DNA of 64,000 bases from Alphaproteobacteria bacterium (GTDB taxonomy: Bacteria > Pseudomonadota > Alphaproteobacteria > Caulobacterales > Caulobacteraceae): positions 1 through 64,000 of the forward strand of contig JAHJOO010000014.1 in NCBI GenBank assembly GCA_018820275.1, read 5' to 3'. Of the stretch, positions 43,825-54,585 are shown piece after piece. Under the pieces are notes generated by a model. That model ran no database searches. It saw only the letters and a list, made by a program, of their open reading frames with translations, and had not been told where the DNA came from. Numbering within the stretch: the first letter of the stretch is position 1; the number at the start of each line of letters is the position of its first letter. A program made the translations under genes and the position numbers.

Positions 43825-44015
43825 GCCCCGCCCGCCACGCCACGCCGCGCACCTTCCTGTGGCCCGCGATCATCGCGGTCGTCAGCCTGACCGGTCTGGT
43901 CGGCGCGCTGCTGGGGGACGGCGCATGGGACCCGGTCGGGGCGCTGATGCTGGGGGTCGCCACCTGTGCGCCCGTGGCGGCCGTGTTCGTCAGCCGACGC
44001 CGATCGGCGCCTTGA
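43821..44015 (+). CDS. Small two-helix membrane protein
   Basis: 64 residues, ATG overlapping the stop of the PepSY gene. It contains two hydrophobic segments (LWPAIIAVVSLTGLVGALLG and GALMLGVATCAPVAAVFVSR) around a WDP turn. Small proteins of this pattern often end siderophore-uptake operons, possibly as subunits of the PepSY reductase. The last 26 bases overlap the 3' end of the convergent phytochrome gene. Confidence 0.8.
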   Translation: MSPARHATPRTFLWPAIIAVVSLTGLVGALLGDGAWDPVGALMLGVATCAPVAAVFVSRRRSAP

Positions 44016-46131
44016 GCACCACCCGCAGGCCGGGCGAGGCGTCGCGCCACGTCAGCTCGCCGCCCAGCTGGCCGACCAGGCTCTGGATCATCAGGGAGCC
44101 GAAGCCGTCACCGACCTCATGGCCGCCCTTGCCCTCATCCTCGACGACCATGCGGAAGACGTCCGGCTCCTCGTCGAGGCAGACCCGGATCGGGCCGGGA
44201 TTGCCGTCGTAGGCGTATTTCTGGGCGTTGATGATCAGCTCGGTCAGGATCAGGCCCACGGTCACGGCCCGGCTCGCGTCCATACGGATCGGGGCGAGGT
44301 CAGCCTCCAGCATCGCCCGCCAGTCGGCGCCCATGGAGCCCCCCAGATCGTCGACCAGTTCGGCGACGTAGCGCGCCATGTCGACGCTGGCCCCGGCCTC
44401 GGCGCGATACAGACGGCTGTGCACCATGCCGACGGCGCGGACGCGGCGGCGGGCCTCGTTCAGCTGCTCCGCGGCCGCCGGTTCGGCATGCCGCGCCTGG
44501 AGGCCGAGGAAGGACGACACCAGGGTCAGGCTGTTCTGCACCCGGTGATTGACCTCGCGGATGAGGAAGCCCTGCTGTTCCAGCCGCAGGTCGCGCTCGC
44601 CCAGAGAGTCCTGGAGCGAGCGGTTGAGGCCGCGCAGGCGGCCGACCGCGGCGACATCGAGCAGGGCGTCGCGCAGCCGGCCGGCGGATTCGACCTGGGC
44701 CGCGGTCCAGCGACGCGATCGCCCGCGCACGGTCTCCGACCACGCCTCGAAGCTGGCCCGGGGCGTGAGCACCCCGGCGGGACCGTCCTTGACCGCCGTC
44801 GTGGGGTTTCCGGCCCAACGGACGGTCTCCACGATCTCGGCGCGGAACCAGAGAATGGTCAGCGGCTGCTCGCCCGCCAGATGGACGCCGAGCAGGCCGC
44901 CGGCCTCGGTCGCCCAGGCGGCGGCCGGGGGATGCTGCCGTCCCAGCTCATGGGTGGCGACGGGCCGGAGCCCGGGACGTCCGGCGACCCAGGCGGCCAG
45001 TTCGGCGACGGCGGACCCGTCAGGGGCGACTCCGAAACGCGCCACGCCGTCGGGGCCGACGACGGCCACGCCGTCGGCGTCGACCAGATCGGCCAGGTCG
45101 CGGCCCTGGGCGGCGAGGGACGCGGCCAGCGGGCGATCCGGCGCGATGCGTCCGATGAGCTCATGCTCGAGCTGACGCAGCCGCGTGCGTTCGCGATACA
45201 GCTCGGCGTCGCCCCTCGACTTGATCTGCCGGGCCAAGGATCTGGCCAAGCTGGTCGCGGCGAGGCGCTGTTCGAAGGGCAGCACCTGCGGGCGCGACGC
45301 GTGGCAGGCGACGAGGCCCCACAGGTCGTCGTCGACGATGATCGAGACCGACGCCGACGCCCGGACGCCCATGTTCTTCAGATACTGGAGGTGGATGGGC
45401 GAGACGCTGCGCAGGCCGCAGTCGCTCATGTCCAGCGGCGCGGCCGCCTGCGGCAGCAGGGGCTGGGGCACGTAGTGCGAATCGGGGATGACGCGCACCG
45501 GATTGCGCAGATAGAGGGCGCGCGCCTGCTTCGGGATGTCGGTGGCCGGGAAGTGATGATTGTCGAAGGAGTCCACTTCCGCCGCGCGGGACTCCGCCAC
45601 CACCTGACCCGCCGCGTCCTCGAGGAAGCGGTAGATCATGACGCGGTCGTAGCCCGTCAGCCGGCGGAACGCGTCCGCGGCCCGCTCGCACAGGGCCCGC
45701 ACGGTCGACGCCCGCTCCAGGGCCGCGCCGGCGGCGTCCAGCCGGCTGATCAGCTCGACCCCCAACTGGGCGGCCTGGCTGCTCTGTTCGATCTCGACGA
45801 TCAGGCCGGCGGGGTTGGGGCGGACGATGACGTCGTAGTCCAGCCCGTTGGCGGCGCGCCAGCGACCGGCGAACCCCTCCTGGTCGACGGCACCGACGGC
45901 CTGCAGCCGCTTCGCCACGACCTCGCCCAGCAGGTCGTGCGCCGCCCGTCCCAACCACGAGGGGCGACCCGTGAGCGCCTGGATCCGGCCCGCCTCCCGC
46001 AGGACGTGCAGGTCGGCGGGATCGAGGACGAACAGCAGACCGTGCGGCTGGATCGCCTCCGGCACGTGTATGGGCTCCCGGTCGCAGTCGTTGAGCGGGA
46101 CCGGGGCCAGGGAGGCAAGGGGGTCGGTCAC
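43990..46131 (-). CDS. bphP: Bacteriophytochrome histidine kinase
   Basis: 713 residues. PAS domain with the biliverdin-binding Cys16 (LNDCDREPIHVPEAIQPHG). GAF domain about 135-315, with the DIP motif (FPATDIPKQARALYLRNPVR, Asp198), PIHLQYLKNMGV and chromophore-contacting CHASRP. PHY domain about 325-505, with the tongue motif PRASFEAW. A C-terminal HisKA_2/HWE-type kinase has H-box REVNHRVQNSLTLVS (His529) and an ATPase with ELIINAQKYAY. It senses red/far-red light and autophosphorylates; the cognate regulator is not adjacent. It is co-transcribed with heme oxygenase, which overlaps by four bases. Confidence 0.96.
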   Translation of the reverse strand: MTDPLASLAPVPLNDCDREPIHVPEAIQPHGLLFVLDPADLHVLREAGRIQALTGRPSWLGRAAHDLLGEVVAKRLQAVGAVDQEGFAGRWRAANGLDYDVIVRPNPAGLIVEIEQSSQAAQLGVELISRLDAAGAALERASTVRALCERAADAFRRLTGYDRVMIYRFLEDAAGQVVAESRAAEVDSFDNHHFPATDIPKQARALYLRNPVRVIPDSHYVPQPLLPQAAAPLDMSDCGLRSVSPIHLQYLKNMGVRASASVSIIVDDDLWGLVACHASRPQVLPFEQRLAATSLARSLARQIKSRGDAELYRERTRLRQLEHELIGRIAPDRPLAASLAAQGRDLADLVDADGVAVVGPDGVARFGVAPDGSAVAELAAWVAGRPGLRPVATHELGRQHPPAAAWATEAGGLLGVHLAGEQPLTILWFRAEIVETVRWAGNPTTAVKDGPAGVLTPRASFEAWSETVRGRSRRWTAAQVESAGRLRDALLDVAAVGRLRGLNRSLQDSLGERDLRLEQQGFLIREVNHRVQNSLTLVSSFLGLQARHAEPAAAEQLNEARRRVRAVGMVHSRLYRAEAGASVDMARYVAELVDDLGGSMGADWRAMLEADLAPIRMDASRAVTVGLILTELIINAQKYAYDGNPGPIRVCLDEEPDVFRMVVEDEGKGGHEVGDGFGSLMIQSLVGQLGGELTWRDASPGLRVVLKAPIGVG

Positions 46132-46709
46132 GCGGCGCGGCTCACTGTCGAGAGGGGGACGAGCGCGGCGCGCGCGCGGTCGAAGGCGACCCCGGCCGCC
46201 GCGACGACATCGGACGGGATGGCGCGACCGTCGGCGACGGCCGCCTCCAGAAAGGCGAGGAAGCCGATCCAGCGCGGGCCGACGCCGACGTCGGGGGGAT
46301 CGAGGAAGTCCAGTCCGGTCAGGTCGAGGCCGTCGCGGCGCATCGCCTTGCGCATCACGCGTCCGCCAAGGGCCGAGCCCTCGGACACGTAAAGCCAGCC
46401 GAGGACGGCCGACAGGTCGCCGGGCGGGTCGGCGACGGGGGTGTTGGATGTGGATCCGCCCAAGGTCGCCACGGCCCGTTCCAGCGCGGCCACCCGCTCG
46501 CCGGGCCGCACGTCGGCCGCGTCGAGGACCGGCCGGAAGGCCGCCGCCACCGCATCGGCCTCACGATGGAACTGCAGGAGGCCGGCGACGGCGTCGCCCC
46601 GGCGCGCGGTATCGCGAAGGCGGGCCTCAAGGTCGGCTTCGACCTCCAGACGCTGATGCTGCGGGGCGGTGGCCGCGCGCAGCGCCTCATGCACGAAACT
46701 GACTTTCAC
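46128..46709 (-). CDS. bphO: Biliverdin-producing heme oxygenase
   Basis: 193 residues. The proximal heme-ligand histidine is His18 in AATAPQHQRLE. Other family features are GLLQFHREADAVAAAF, LGWLYVSEGSALGGRVMRKA and GPRWIGFLAFLEAA. It opens heme to biliverdin IXa, the chromophore of the bacteriophytochrome encoded directly downstream. The GTG start at 46709 follows a TGTGAC/GTCACA palindrome at 46731. Confidence 0.93.
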   Translation of the reverse strand: MKVSFVHEALRAATAPQHQRLEVEADLEARLRDTARRGDAVAGLLQFHREADAVAAAFRPVLDAADVRPGERVAALERAVATLGGSTSNTPVADPPGDLSAVLGWLYVSEGSALGGRVMRKAMRRDGLDLTGLDFLDPPDVGVGPRWIGFLAFLEAAVADGRAIPSDVVAAAGVAFDRARAALVPLSTVSRAA

Positions 46710-46730
46710 GCGCGGACGCTAGCAGGGCCT

Positions 46731-46745
46731 TGTGACGATGTCACA
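46731..46745. promoter_or_regulatory. Palindrome TGTGAC-GAT-GTCACA upstream of bphO
   Basis: A perfect 6-base inverted repeat with a 3-base centre, 22 bases before the bphO start and 24 bases after the hybrid kinase stop. It resembles CRP/FNR-type half-sites, but with 5 rather than 6 bases between TGTGA and TCACA. It is a candidate operator for the bphO-bphP pair, or alternatively a short hairpin in the message. Confidence 0.4.
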
Positions 46746-46768
46746 GCTTGGCCGTGTAGGGCCCGCCC

Positions 46769-48316
<1,548 letters not shown>

Positions 48317-48348
48317 GGGACGCTCCGGTACTGGCCCGGCGGGAGGGC

Positions 48349-49086
48349 TCACGCCAGCCTTGCACCGATTCCGGCGTCGCGCGCCTCCACCGTGCGCACC
48401 GGCCCGAACACGTCCTGAAACGACGCCATGAGGGCGGCGTCGGCTTCGTCCATCGTCGCTGGCACGCCGAGATCGACCAGGCTGGTGACGCCGTGCTCGC
48501 TGATGCCGCAGGGCACGATGCCCCCGAAATGGAGCAGGTCCGGTTCGACGTTCAGGCTGACGCCGTGGAAGCTGACCCATTTGCGGACCTTCACGCCGAT
48601 GGCGGCGATCTTGTCCTCGCGGGCCCAGCCGGGTCCCTTGCGTTGCACCCAGACGCCGACCCGCCCGTCGCGGACGTCGGCCTCTACCCCGAACCGGTCC
48701 AGGGCCCCGATGAGCCAAGCCTCCAGCCCGCGCACGAAACCGCGCACGTCGCGGCCCCGCGCGGTCAGGTCCAGCATGACGTAGGCCACGCGCTGGCCCG
48801 GTCCGTGATAGGTGAACTGGCCGCCGCGCCCGGTCCTGTGCACCGGAAAGCGGGCGTCCAGCAGGTCCTCGTCCCGGGCGGATACGCCGGCGGTGTAGAG
48901 CGGCGGGTGCTCCAGCAGCCAGACCCGCTCGGGCGCCCGTCCCTCGGCGATCGCGGCCGCGCGCGCTTCCATTTCGGCCACCGCCTCCGGGTGATCGACG
49001 CGCCCCGGCGAGACCACCCACTCCACGGCGGCACCGTCGGCGCGAATCAACCGCGGGTCGCCGGAATTTAAGGCTTGGGAAAGCAT
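48349..49086 (-). CDS. lipB: Octanoyl-[ACP]-protein N-octanoyltransferase
   Basis: 245 residues. It transfers octanoyl from ACP to lipoyl domains of 2-oxoacid dehydrogenases and GcvH. Motifs are [36 protein letters not shown], the catalytic lysine in [18 protein letters not shown] (Lys159) and the acyl-thioester cysteine in [13 protein letters not shown] (Cys193). The N-terminus is about 20 residues longer than in E. coli. It is divergent from the FliN-like gene with about 29 bases between the starts. Confidence 0.96.
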   Translation of the reverse strand: MLSQALNSGDPRLIRADGAAVEWVVSPGRVDHPEAVAEMEARAAAIAEGRAPERVWLLEHPPLYTAGVSARDEDLLDARFPVHRTGRGGQFTYHGPGQRVAYVMLDLTARGRDVRGFVRGLEAWLIGALDRFGVEADVRDGRVGVWVQRKGPGWAREDKIAAIGVKVRKWVSFHGVSLNVEPDLLHFGGIVPCGISEHGVTSLVDLGVPATMDEADAALMASFQDVFGPVRTVEARDAGIGARLA

Positions 49087-49115
49087 GGCCGACCAATGTG
49101 GGGCGTCGGAGCGCC

Positions 49116-49412
49116 ATGCAACACCCTGTCGCCGCCAGTCAGTTCGAGTCCGCGTCCCCCATGAGCCAGATCGAAGCCGTCGACGTCGAGATCTCGGTTG
49201 TGTTGGGGCGATCCGTGCTGCCTATGGCGCAACTGCTGAAGATGGGCCGCGGCGCGGTCATTCCGCTGGACGCGTCGGAGCACGACGAGGTCTGGATTCT
49301 GGCCAACAACCACCCCGTGGCGCGCGGCGAAATCTCGATCCACGAAGACCGGATCTCGATCACGGTGACCCGCGCGGCCGACGTCTACGACTACATGGCG
49401 GGCGCCGCGTAA
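49116..49412 (+). CDS. fliN: FliN-like flagellar motor switch protein
   Basis: 98 residues. A single SpoA domain (FliM/FliN C-terminal): [59 protein letters not shown] and TVTRA. It assembles with FliM and FliG in the switch complex. The start is uncertain: ATG 49116 is used, with ATG 49161 giving the bare domain. It is isolated from other fli genes, between lipB and tRNA-Leu, so it could be the main FliN or a second copy. Confidence 0.88.
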   Translation: MQHPVAASQFESASPMSQIEAVDVEISVVLGRSVLPMAQLLKMGRGAVIPLDASEHDEVWILANNHPVARGEISIHEDRISITVTRAADVYDYMAGAA

Positions 49413-49465
49413 GCCGCCTCTTCCCTTTCCTCCGCACCTGGGCTATCGCCCCCGCTCCGATGCGA

Positions 49466-49552
49466 GCGGTCGTGGCGGAATTGGTAGACGCGCAGCGTTG
49501 AGGTCGCTGTTCCCTAACCGGAGTGGAAGTTCGAGTCTTCTCGACCGCACCA
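49466..49552 (+). tRNA. tRNA-Leu (GAG)
   Basis: A class II tRNA: acceptor GCGGTCG/CGACCGC, anticodon stem CAGCG/CGCTG with loop TTGAGGT (anticodon GAG), long variable arm (TCCCTAACCGGA), T loop TTCGAGT, discriminator A73 and encoded CCA. Confidence 0.96.
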
Positions 49553-49609
49553 TCTGACTTTCGAAGGACGCACATCGGCGAAACGCTGATCAAACAGGGA
49601 GGACGACGC

Positions 49610-51010
49610 GTGAGCATCGACGCCATCGCCCCCCCTGCGCCCGGGATCGATCACGAGGCCCTGGACGAGGACTATGTCCTGACGCCGGCCTTCGTCGAGA
49701 AGGTGGTCGACGCTGCCGACGACGGCGACGGCATGCGGCTGCGCGATCTGACAGAGGATCTGCACCCGGCCGACGTGGCCGACCTGATGGGCTTCCTGAC
49801 GGCCGAGCACCGCGGCGTGGTGGTGCAGTGGCTGCCCCCGGACCTGCTGGCCGAGACCTTGCCCGAGCTGGACGACGGCATCCGCGAGGAGGTGCTGGAA
49901 CGGGTTCCGCACCTGACCCTGGCCGAGGCGCTGCAGGAGCTGGATTCCGACGACGCGGCGGCGGTCGTCGAGGACCTGGAGGACGACCAGCGCGAGAAGG
50001 TGCTGGCCGCCATGCCCGAGATCGACCGGGCGGCGATCGAGAGCTCGCTGGGCTATGCCGAGGACTCCGCCGGCCGCCTGATGCAGCGCGAGGTCATGGC
50101 CGCGCCCCAGTTCTGGAACGTCGGCGACACGATCGACCACATCCGGGCCCAGGGCGAGGACCTGCCCGAGCTGTTCTTCGACATCTATGTGGTCGACCCG
50201 CTGAACCGTCCGGTCGGCGGGGTTTCGGTCAGCGGCCTGCTGCGCATGCCGCGGGCGACGAAGCTGGCCGACATCATGGAGCCGGTGAACGAGATCACCG
50301 TCGACCAGGACCAGGAAGAAGTCGCCTACATCTTCGAGAAATATCACCTGATCTCGGCCCCGGTGATCGACTCCGCGGGTCGACTGGTGGGCCAGATCAC
50401 CGTCGACGACATCGTCAACATCATCCAGGAAGAGAACCGCGAGGACATCCTGCGTCTGGCCGGCGTGTCGGACGAGGACCGGGGTTCGACCATCCCCGAG
50501 ATCGTCCGCGGCCGGGTGCCCTGGCTGGCGGTGAACCTGTTCACCGCGGCCCTCGGCGCCGGCGTGATCGCCTTCTTCGGCGGTACGATCGAGCAGATCG
50601 TGGCGCTGGCCGCGCTGATGCCGATCGTCTCGGCCATCGGCGGCAACGCCGGCACCCAGGCGCTGACGGTGACGGTGCGCGCGCTGGCGACGCGCGAGCT
50701 GAACAGCTCCAACGCGCGCCGGACCTTCTTCCGCGAGCTGGTGGTCGGTCTGGCCAATGGCCTGGTGCTGGCGCCGCTGATCGGCGTGGCGGCGGGCTGG
50801 TGGTCGGGCGACTGGCGCATCGGCGCGGTGATCGCGGCGGCCATGGTGCTGAATCTGATGATCGCGGCCTCGGTGGGCGTGCTGACGCCGCTGACCCTGT
50901 CGAAGCTGAAGCAGGACCCCGCGGTGTCGTCGGCGGTGTTCGTCACGGCGACGACGGATTTCTTTGGTTTCCTGATCTTCCTCGGTCTGGCGACGGCGGT
51001 GCTGCTCTAG
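49610..51010 (+). CDS. mgtE: Magnesium transporter MgtE
   Basis: 466 residues. An N-terminal MgtE_N superhelix (LHPADVADLMGFLTAEHRGV; LTLAEALQELDSDDAAAVVE), then a pair of CBS domains (YVVDPLNRPVGGVSVSGLLR; YHLISAPVIDSAGRLVGQIT; VDDIVNIIQEENREDILRLA), then five membrane helices (PWLAVNLFTAALGAGVIAFF; ALMPIVSAIGGNAGTQALTV). The GGNAGTQ selectivity motif is intact. The GTG start is preceded by AGGGAGGACGA, a strong ribosome site. There is no room for a magnesium riboswitch between tRNA-Leu and the start. Confidence 0.96.
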   Translation: MSIDAIAPPAPGIDHEALDEDYVLTPAFVEKVVDAADDGDGMRLRDLTEDLHPADVADLMGFLTAEHRGVVVQWLPPDLLAETLPELDDGIREEVLERVPHLTLAEALQELDSDDAAAVVEDLEDDQREKVLAAMPEIDRAAIESSLGYAEDSAGRLMQREVMAAPQFWNVGDTIDHIRAQGEDLPELFFDIYVVDPLNRPVGGVSVSGLLRMPRATKLADIMEPVNEITVDQDQEEVAYIFEKYHLISAPVIDSAGRLVGQITVDDIVNIIQEENREDILRLAGVSDEDRGSTIPEIVRGRVPWLAVNLFTAALGAGVIAFFGGTIEQIVALAALMPIVSAIGGNAGTQALTVTVRALATRELNSSNARRTFFRELVVGLANGLVLAPLIGVAAGWWSGDWRIGAVIAAAMVLNLMIAASVGVLTPLTLSKLKQDPAVSSAVFVTATTDFFGFLIFLGLATAVLL

Positions 51011-51038
51011 ACCGGCCCGGGGCTTGCTCCGTCGCCTC

Positions 51039-52511
51039 ATGAGCGAAACCCGTCGTCCCGATCTGGAACACCCCGTGTCCGAACCCGCCGCCCCCGTCCG
51101 CCGCAAGGTCTCCCGCGAGGGAGTCGTGCTGCTGAAGAGCTTCGAAGGCTTCCGCGCCCGCGCCGAACGCGACGCCGGGGGCTGGGTCATCGGCTATGGC
51201 CACCGGACGTCGGCCCGCGAGGGTCTGACGGTCGGCGAGGCCGATGCGGAGCTGCTGCTTCAATACGATCTTCTGCCGGTGGTGAGCGCGCTGAACGCCC
51301 TGCCGGTCGCGCTGAACGCCCATCAGTTCGACGCGGTGGCCAGCTTCGCCTTCTCGGTCGGCGTCGAGCGGTTCCTGGCCTCCGACGTTCACGCCCGGCT
51401 GGCCGAGGGCCGGCCCGAGGCGGCGGCGGAAGCCCTGCTGGCCTGGACCGAGCCGTCGCCCGCCGTCGCGGGCCTGCGCCGCCGCGCCGCCGAGCGGGCG
51501 CTGTTCCTCGCCGATCCCGAGCGCCCCGTGGCCCTCGCCGAGCTGCTCTCGGCCCCCCTGCCCGCAGCGAATCCGGTGCCGGCTCCCGTGGTCGAGGCGC
51601 GCGCCGCCGCGGTCGCCGCCCTGCTGGGCGAGGACGAGGGCGAGGGCGAGGGTGACGACTCCGCGGCTCCGCCCTCGACGCTCCTCCCGCCCCCCCCTCC
51701 GCTCGTCGTGCCGGCCTTCGGCCCGGCCGAAGCAACCCCCGTCCCGGACGCGGATCCGGTGCCGGCGGACGACGGCCCAGCCCTGTCCGAGCCGGAGCGG
51801 GAGCTGGAACTGGAACCGCAACCGGAACCGGAGCCGGAGACAGAGACGGAGACGGAGACAGAACGAGGGACGGAGCCCGCCGCCGAAGCCCCCGCCCCGG
51901 TGACGCCGCCGCAGTGGGGCGCGCGCTACGGGGTCCCCGTGGTCGGCCCCCTGCCCGGCTTCGGGATGCCCGCGCCGTCGCCGGTCCCGCCCGCCAGCCT
52001 GACGCCGTCGCCCCTGCCCCCGGTCGAGGTGCCGGCCGACGCGCCTGCGGCCGCCGAGGCGCCCGCCCCGGCTGCCCAGACTTGGCCGCAACCGGTCCAG
52101 TCCCCCTTCCCGGCCCCCGTCGTCGAACCCCTGGTCCTGACCCCGCCGCCGGAGGTCGAGGCGGCCCCCGCGCGCCCGGCATGGGGAGAGGAGGAGCGCC
52201 CCGTCGCCTCGCCCGCGCAGGACCCCCTGTTCGTGGACGCGCCCTCCCAGGTCTCGATCCTGCGTCACGAGGAGGACCCGGCGACGCCCCCCCGCTTCGA
52301 CTGGAGCGAGACGGGCATGTACGTGATCATGGGCGGGTTGGGCCTGGTCTCCTGCGCCGTCTCGGCCGCGGCCTTCCGCGTCGCGGTGGAGGATCCGTCG
52401 CCGATGGGAGAGACCACCGCCGTGGCCTGGACCCTGGCGGTGATCGGCGCGGTCTGCGTCGGGGCGGCCTCGTGGCACCTCTGGGTGCGGACCACGCGTC
52501 GCAAGGCCTGA
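51039..52511 (+). CDS. Membrane-anchored GH24 muramidase-like protein
   Basis: 490 residues. Residues 22-165 are a phage-type (GH24, T4-lysozyme-like) domain: LKSFEGFRARAERDAGGWVI with candidate catalytic Glu36 and Asp45, then GYGHRTSAREGLTVGEADAE and NAHQFDAVASFAFSVGVERF. The T4 Thr26 position is Val. A disordered Pro/Glu/Ala linker of about 250 residues follows (EPQPEPEPETETETETERG). Two membrane helices close the protein (MYVIMGGLGLVSCAVSAAAF; AWTLAVIGAVCVGAASWHLW). There is no signal peptide, so the lysozyme side faces an uncertain compartment. It looks like a domesticated lysozyme rather than part of a prophage; no phage genes are adjacent. Confidence 0.82.
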   Translation: MSETRRPDLEHPVSEPAAPVRRKVSREGVVLLKSFEGFRARAERDAGGWVIGYGHRTSAREGLTVGEADAELLLQYDLLPVVSALNALPVALNAHQFDAVASFAFSVGVERFLASDVHARLAEGRPEAAAEALLAWTEPSPAVAGLRRRAAERALFLADPERPVALAELLSAPLPAANPVPAPVVEARAAAVAALLGEDEGEGEGDDSAAPPSTLLPPPPPLVVPAFGPAEATPVPDADPVPADDGPALSEPERELELEPQPEPEPETETETETERGTEPAAEAPAPVTPPQWGARYGVPVVGPLPGFGMPAPSPVPPASLTPSPLPPVEVPADAPAAAEAPAPAAQTWPQPVQSPFPAPVVEPLVLTPPPEVEAAPARPAWGEEERPVASPAQDPLFVDAPSQVSILRHEEDPATPPRFDWSETGMYVIMGGLGLVSCAVSAAAFRVAVEDPSPMGETTAVAWTLAVIGAVCVGAASWHLWVRTTRRKA

Positions 52512-52549
52512 CGCTTCGCACGTCGCGTGAACGATGCTAGGCGGCGGGC

Positions 52550-53713
52550 ATGAGCATTCCCTTCGCCCCCCAGAGCATGGAATTCGGTCTCGGCGAGAAC
52601 GCCGACGCCATCCGCGAGACCACCGCCCGCTGGGCCGCCGACCGGCTGGCCCCGCGCGCCGCCGAGATCGATGAAAAGAACGAATTCGCTCGCGACCTGT
52701 GGCCCGAGATGGGCGAACTGGGCCTGCACGGCATCACCGTCGAGGAAGAGTTCGGCGGCCTCGGCATGGGCTATCTGGAACACGTGGTGGCGGTGGAGGA
52801 GGTGTCCCGCGCCTCGGCCTCGATCGGCCTGAGCTACGGTGCCCACTCCAACCTGTGCGTCAACCAGATCCGCCGCTGGGGCACGCCGGAGCAGAAGGCG
52901 AAGTATCTGCCGAAGCTGATCTCGGGCGAGCATCTGGGGTCGCTGGCCATGTCGGAGGCCGGCTCGGGCTCGGACGTGATGTCGATGCGGACCCGCGCCG
53001 AGAAGAAGGGTGACCGCTACGTCCTGAACGGCACCAAGTTCTGGATCACCAACTCGCCCACGGCCGAGACCCTGGTCGTCTATGCCCGCACCGGCGACGG
53101 CAATGGCGGGGTCACCGCCTTCCTGATCGAAAAGGGCATGAAGGGGTTCAGCGTCTCGAAGAAGCTGGACAAGATGGGCATGCGCGGCTCGGACACCGCC
53201 GAGCTGGTGTTCGAGGACTGCGAGGTCCCGGAAGAGAACATCATGGGCGGCGAGGGGCGCGGCGCGGCCGTGCTGATGAGCGGCCTGGACTATGAGCGCG
53301 CGGTCCTGGCGGGCGGTCCTCTGGGGATCATGCAGGCGGCGCTGGACGTGGTGCTGCCCTACCTCCGGGACCGCAAGCAGTTCGGCAAGCCGATCGGCAG
53401 CTTCCAGCTCATGCAGGCCAAGGTGGCCGACATGTACGTGGCCCTGAACAGCGCCCGGGCCTACGTCTACGCCGTGGCGCGCGCCTGCGACCAGGGCAAG
53501 ACGACCCGCTACGACGCGGCGGGTGCGATCCTGCTGGCCAGCGAGAACGCGGTGAAGGTGTCGCTGGAGGCGGTGCAGGCCCTGGGCGGCGCGGGTTACA
53601 CCAAGGAGTGGCCGGTCGAGCGGCTGGTCCGCGACGCCAAGCTGTACGACATCGGCGCCGGGACCAACGAAATCCGCCGCTTCCTGATCGGGCGGGAGCT
53701 GCTGGGAAGCTGA
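52550..53713 (+). CDS. ivd: Isovaleryl-CoA dehydrogenase
   Basis: 387 residues. An acyl-CoA dehydrogenase with FAD-binding [19 protein letters not shown] and [16 protein letters not shown], and C-terminal [20 protein letters not shown] and [10 protein letters not shown]. The catalytic base Glu249 in [16 protein letters not shown] is the position characteristic of isovaleryl-CoA dehydrogenases, differing from that of most acyl-CoA dehydrogenases. It oxidises isovaleryl-CoA to 3-methylcrotonyl-CoA, the substrate of the mccA/mccB carboxylase 30 kb away. Confidence 0.93.
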   Translation: MSIPFAPQSMEFGLGENADAIRETTARWAADRLAPRAAEIDEKNEFARDLWPEMGELGLHGITVEEEFGGLGMGYLEHVVAVEEVSRASASIGLSYGAHSNLCVNQIRRWGTPEQKAKYLPKLISGEHLGSLAMSEAGSGSDVMSMRTRAEKKGDRYVLNGTKFWITNSPTAETLVVYARTGDGNGGVTAFLIEKGMKGFSVSKKLDKMGMRGSDTAELVFEDCEVPEENIMGGEGRGAAVLMSGLDYERAVLAGGPLGIMQAALDVVLPYLRDRKQFGKPIGSFQLMQAKVADMYVALNSARAYVYAVARACDQGKTTRYDAAGAILLASENAVKVSLEAVQALGGAGYTKEWPVERLVRDAKLYDIGAGTNEIRRFLIGRELLGS

Positions 53714-53867
53714 CGAGGGACCCGCCCCGACGCCCGACACGGCCGGGGCCGGAAGCCCCCGGGACCGAAGGGTTCAGTCCGTCATCTGAGCGTCCTTGCG
53801 AAAGCTTCATTGGCGAACCGGCGTGAGGCTCGCTAAGCACCTAGCTCATCCCCCGCCCCGGTCGCCC

Positions 53868-54509
53868 ATGTCCGATCCCGACTACGACTACGAACACGAC
53901 GCGCGGCCGTTCTCCCGGGTGCTGGAGGATCTCGGCGCCAAGGACGACCCCAAACTTCATCTCGGCGAACTGGTTCACGCCTTCGGGGAGCGCGGCTTCG
54001 GGGCCTTGATGGTGTTCCTCGGCATGATCAACGCCCTGCCGCTGCCGCCCGGGTCGACGACCGTGCTGGGCGCGCCGCTGCTGCTGCTGTCGCTCCAGCT
54101 GTTGTTTCGGTCCGAGCAGGTGTGGATGCCGAAGTGGGCGCTGAAGGGCTCGGTCGACCGCAAGGCCTACCGCGGCGGCGTGGCGCGCGCCCTGCCGACG
54201 ATCCGCAAGTTCGAGCGGCTGTCGCGGCCCCGCCTGCTGTTCATGACGTCCGAGGCGTCGCAGATGCTGATCGGGCTCGCCTCGCTGCTGCTGTCGGTCA
54301 TCCTGATCCTGCCGATCTGGGGCGGCAACATGGCCCCGGCCCTGATCATGGCGGCCTTCGGTTTCGGCCTGATGCAGCGGGACGGCGCCTTCGTCATCGC
54401 GGGCTGGGCCGGCGTCGTCGGCTTCGTCGCCTTCGCGTGGCTGGCCTGGGAGGTCATCTGGCGCGTTCTGAAATGGACCGCGGACGCCTGGCTGGGAGTC
54501 CTGACCTAG
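53868..54509 (+). CDS. ExoD family exopolysaccharide synthesis protein
   Basis: 213 residues. Membrane protein with FSRVLEDLGAKDDPKLHLGE, MVFLGMINALPLPPGSTTVL and GAPLLLLSLQLLFRSEQVWM, the ExoD signature, and three or four helices (ASLLLSVILILPIWGGNM; AFVIAGWAGVVGFVAFAWLA). ExoD affects exopolysaccharide production and alkaline tolerance in rhizobia; the biochemical role is unresolved. It is a single gene, converging on flagellin across a terminator. Confidence 0.9.
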   Translation: MSDPDYDYEHDARPFSRVLEDLGAKDDPKLHLGELVHAFGERGFGALMVFLGMINALPLPPGSTTVLGAPLLLLSLQLLFRSEQVWMPKWALKGSVDRKAYRGGVARALPTIRKFERLSRPRLLFMTSEASQMLIGLASLLLSVILILPIWGGNMAPALIMAAFGFGLMQRDGAFVIAGWAGVVGFVAFAWLAWEVIWRVLKWTADAWLGVLT

Positions 54510-54539
54510 GCACCCGCCGCGCGACCGGCGACGCGGCCC

Positions 54540-54570
54540 AAAAAGAAAAGGCCGGGGTTTCCCCCGGCCC
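54540..54570 (-). terminator. Intrinsic terminator of the flagellin gene
   Basis: On the minus strand GGCCGGGGG-AAA-CCCCGGCC is followed by TTTTCTTTTT. It lies about 15 bases beyond the flagellin stop; the ExoD gene, coming from the other side, also ends here, so it may serve both. Confidence 0.9.
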
Positions 54571-54585
54571 CTCCTCACGTGGGCG

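Noticed and set aside
46731..46745. Canonical CRP site
   Set aside because: The two TGTGA/TCACA halves are separated by 5 rather than 6 bases, so it is kept only as a candidate palindrome.
49553..49609. Magnesium riboswitch before mgtE
   Set aside because: Only 57 bases separate tRNA-Leu and the start, too short for the known M-box.
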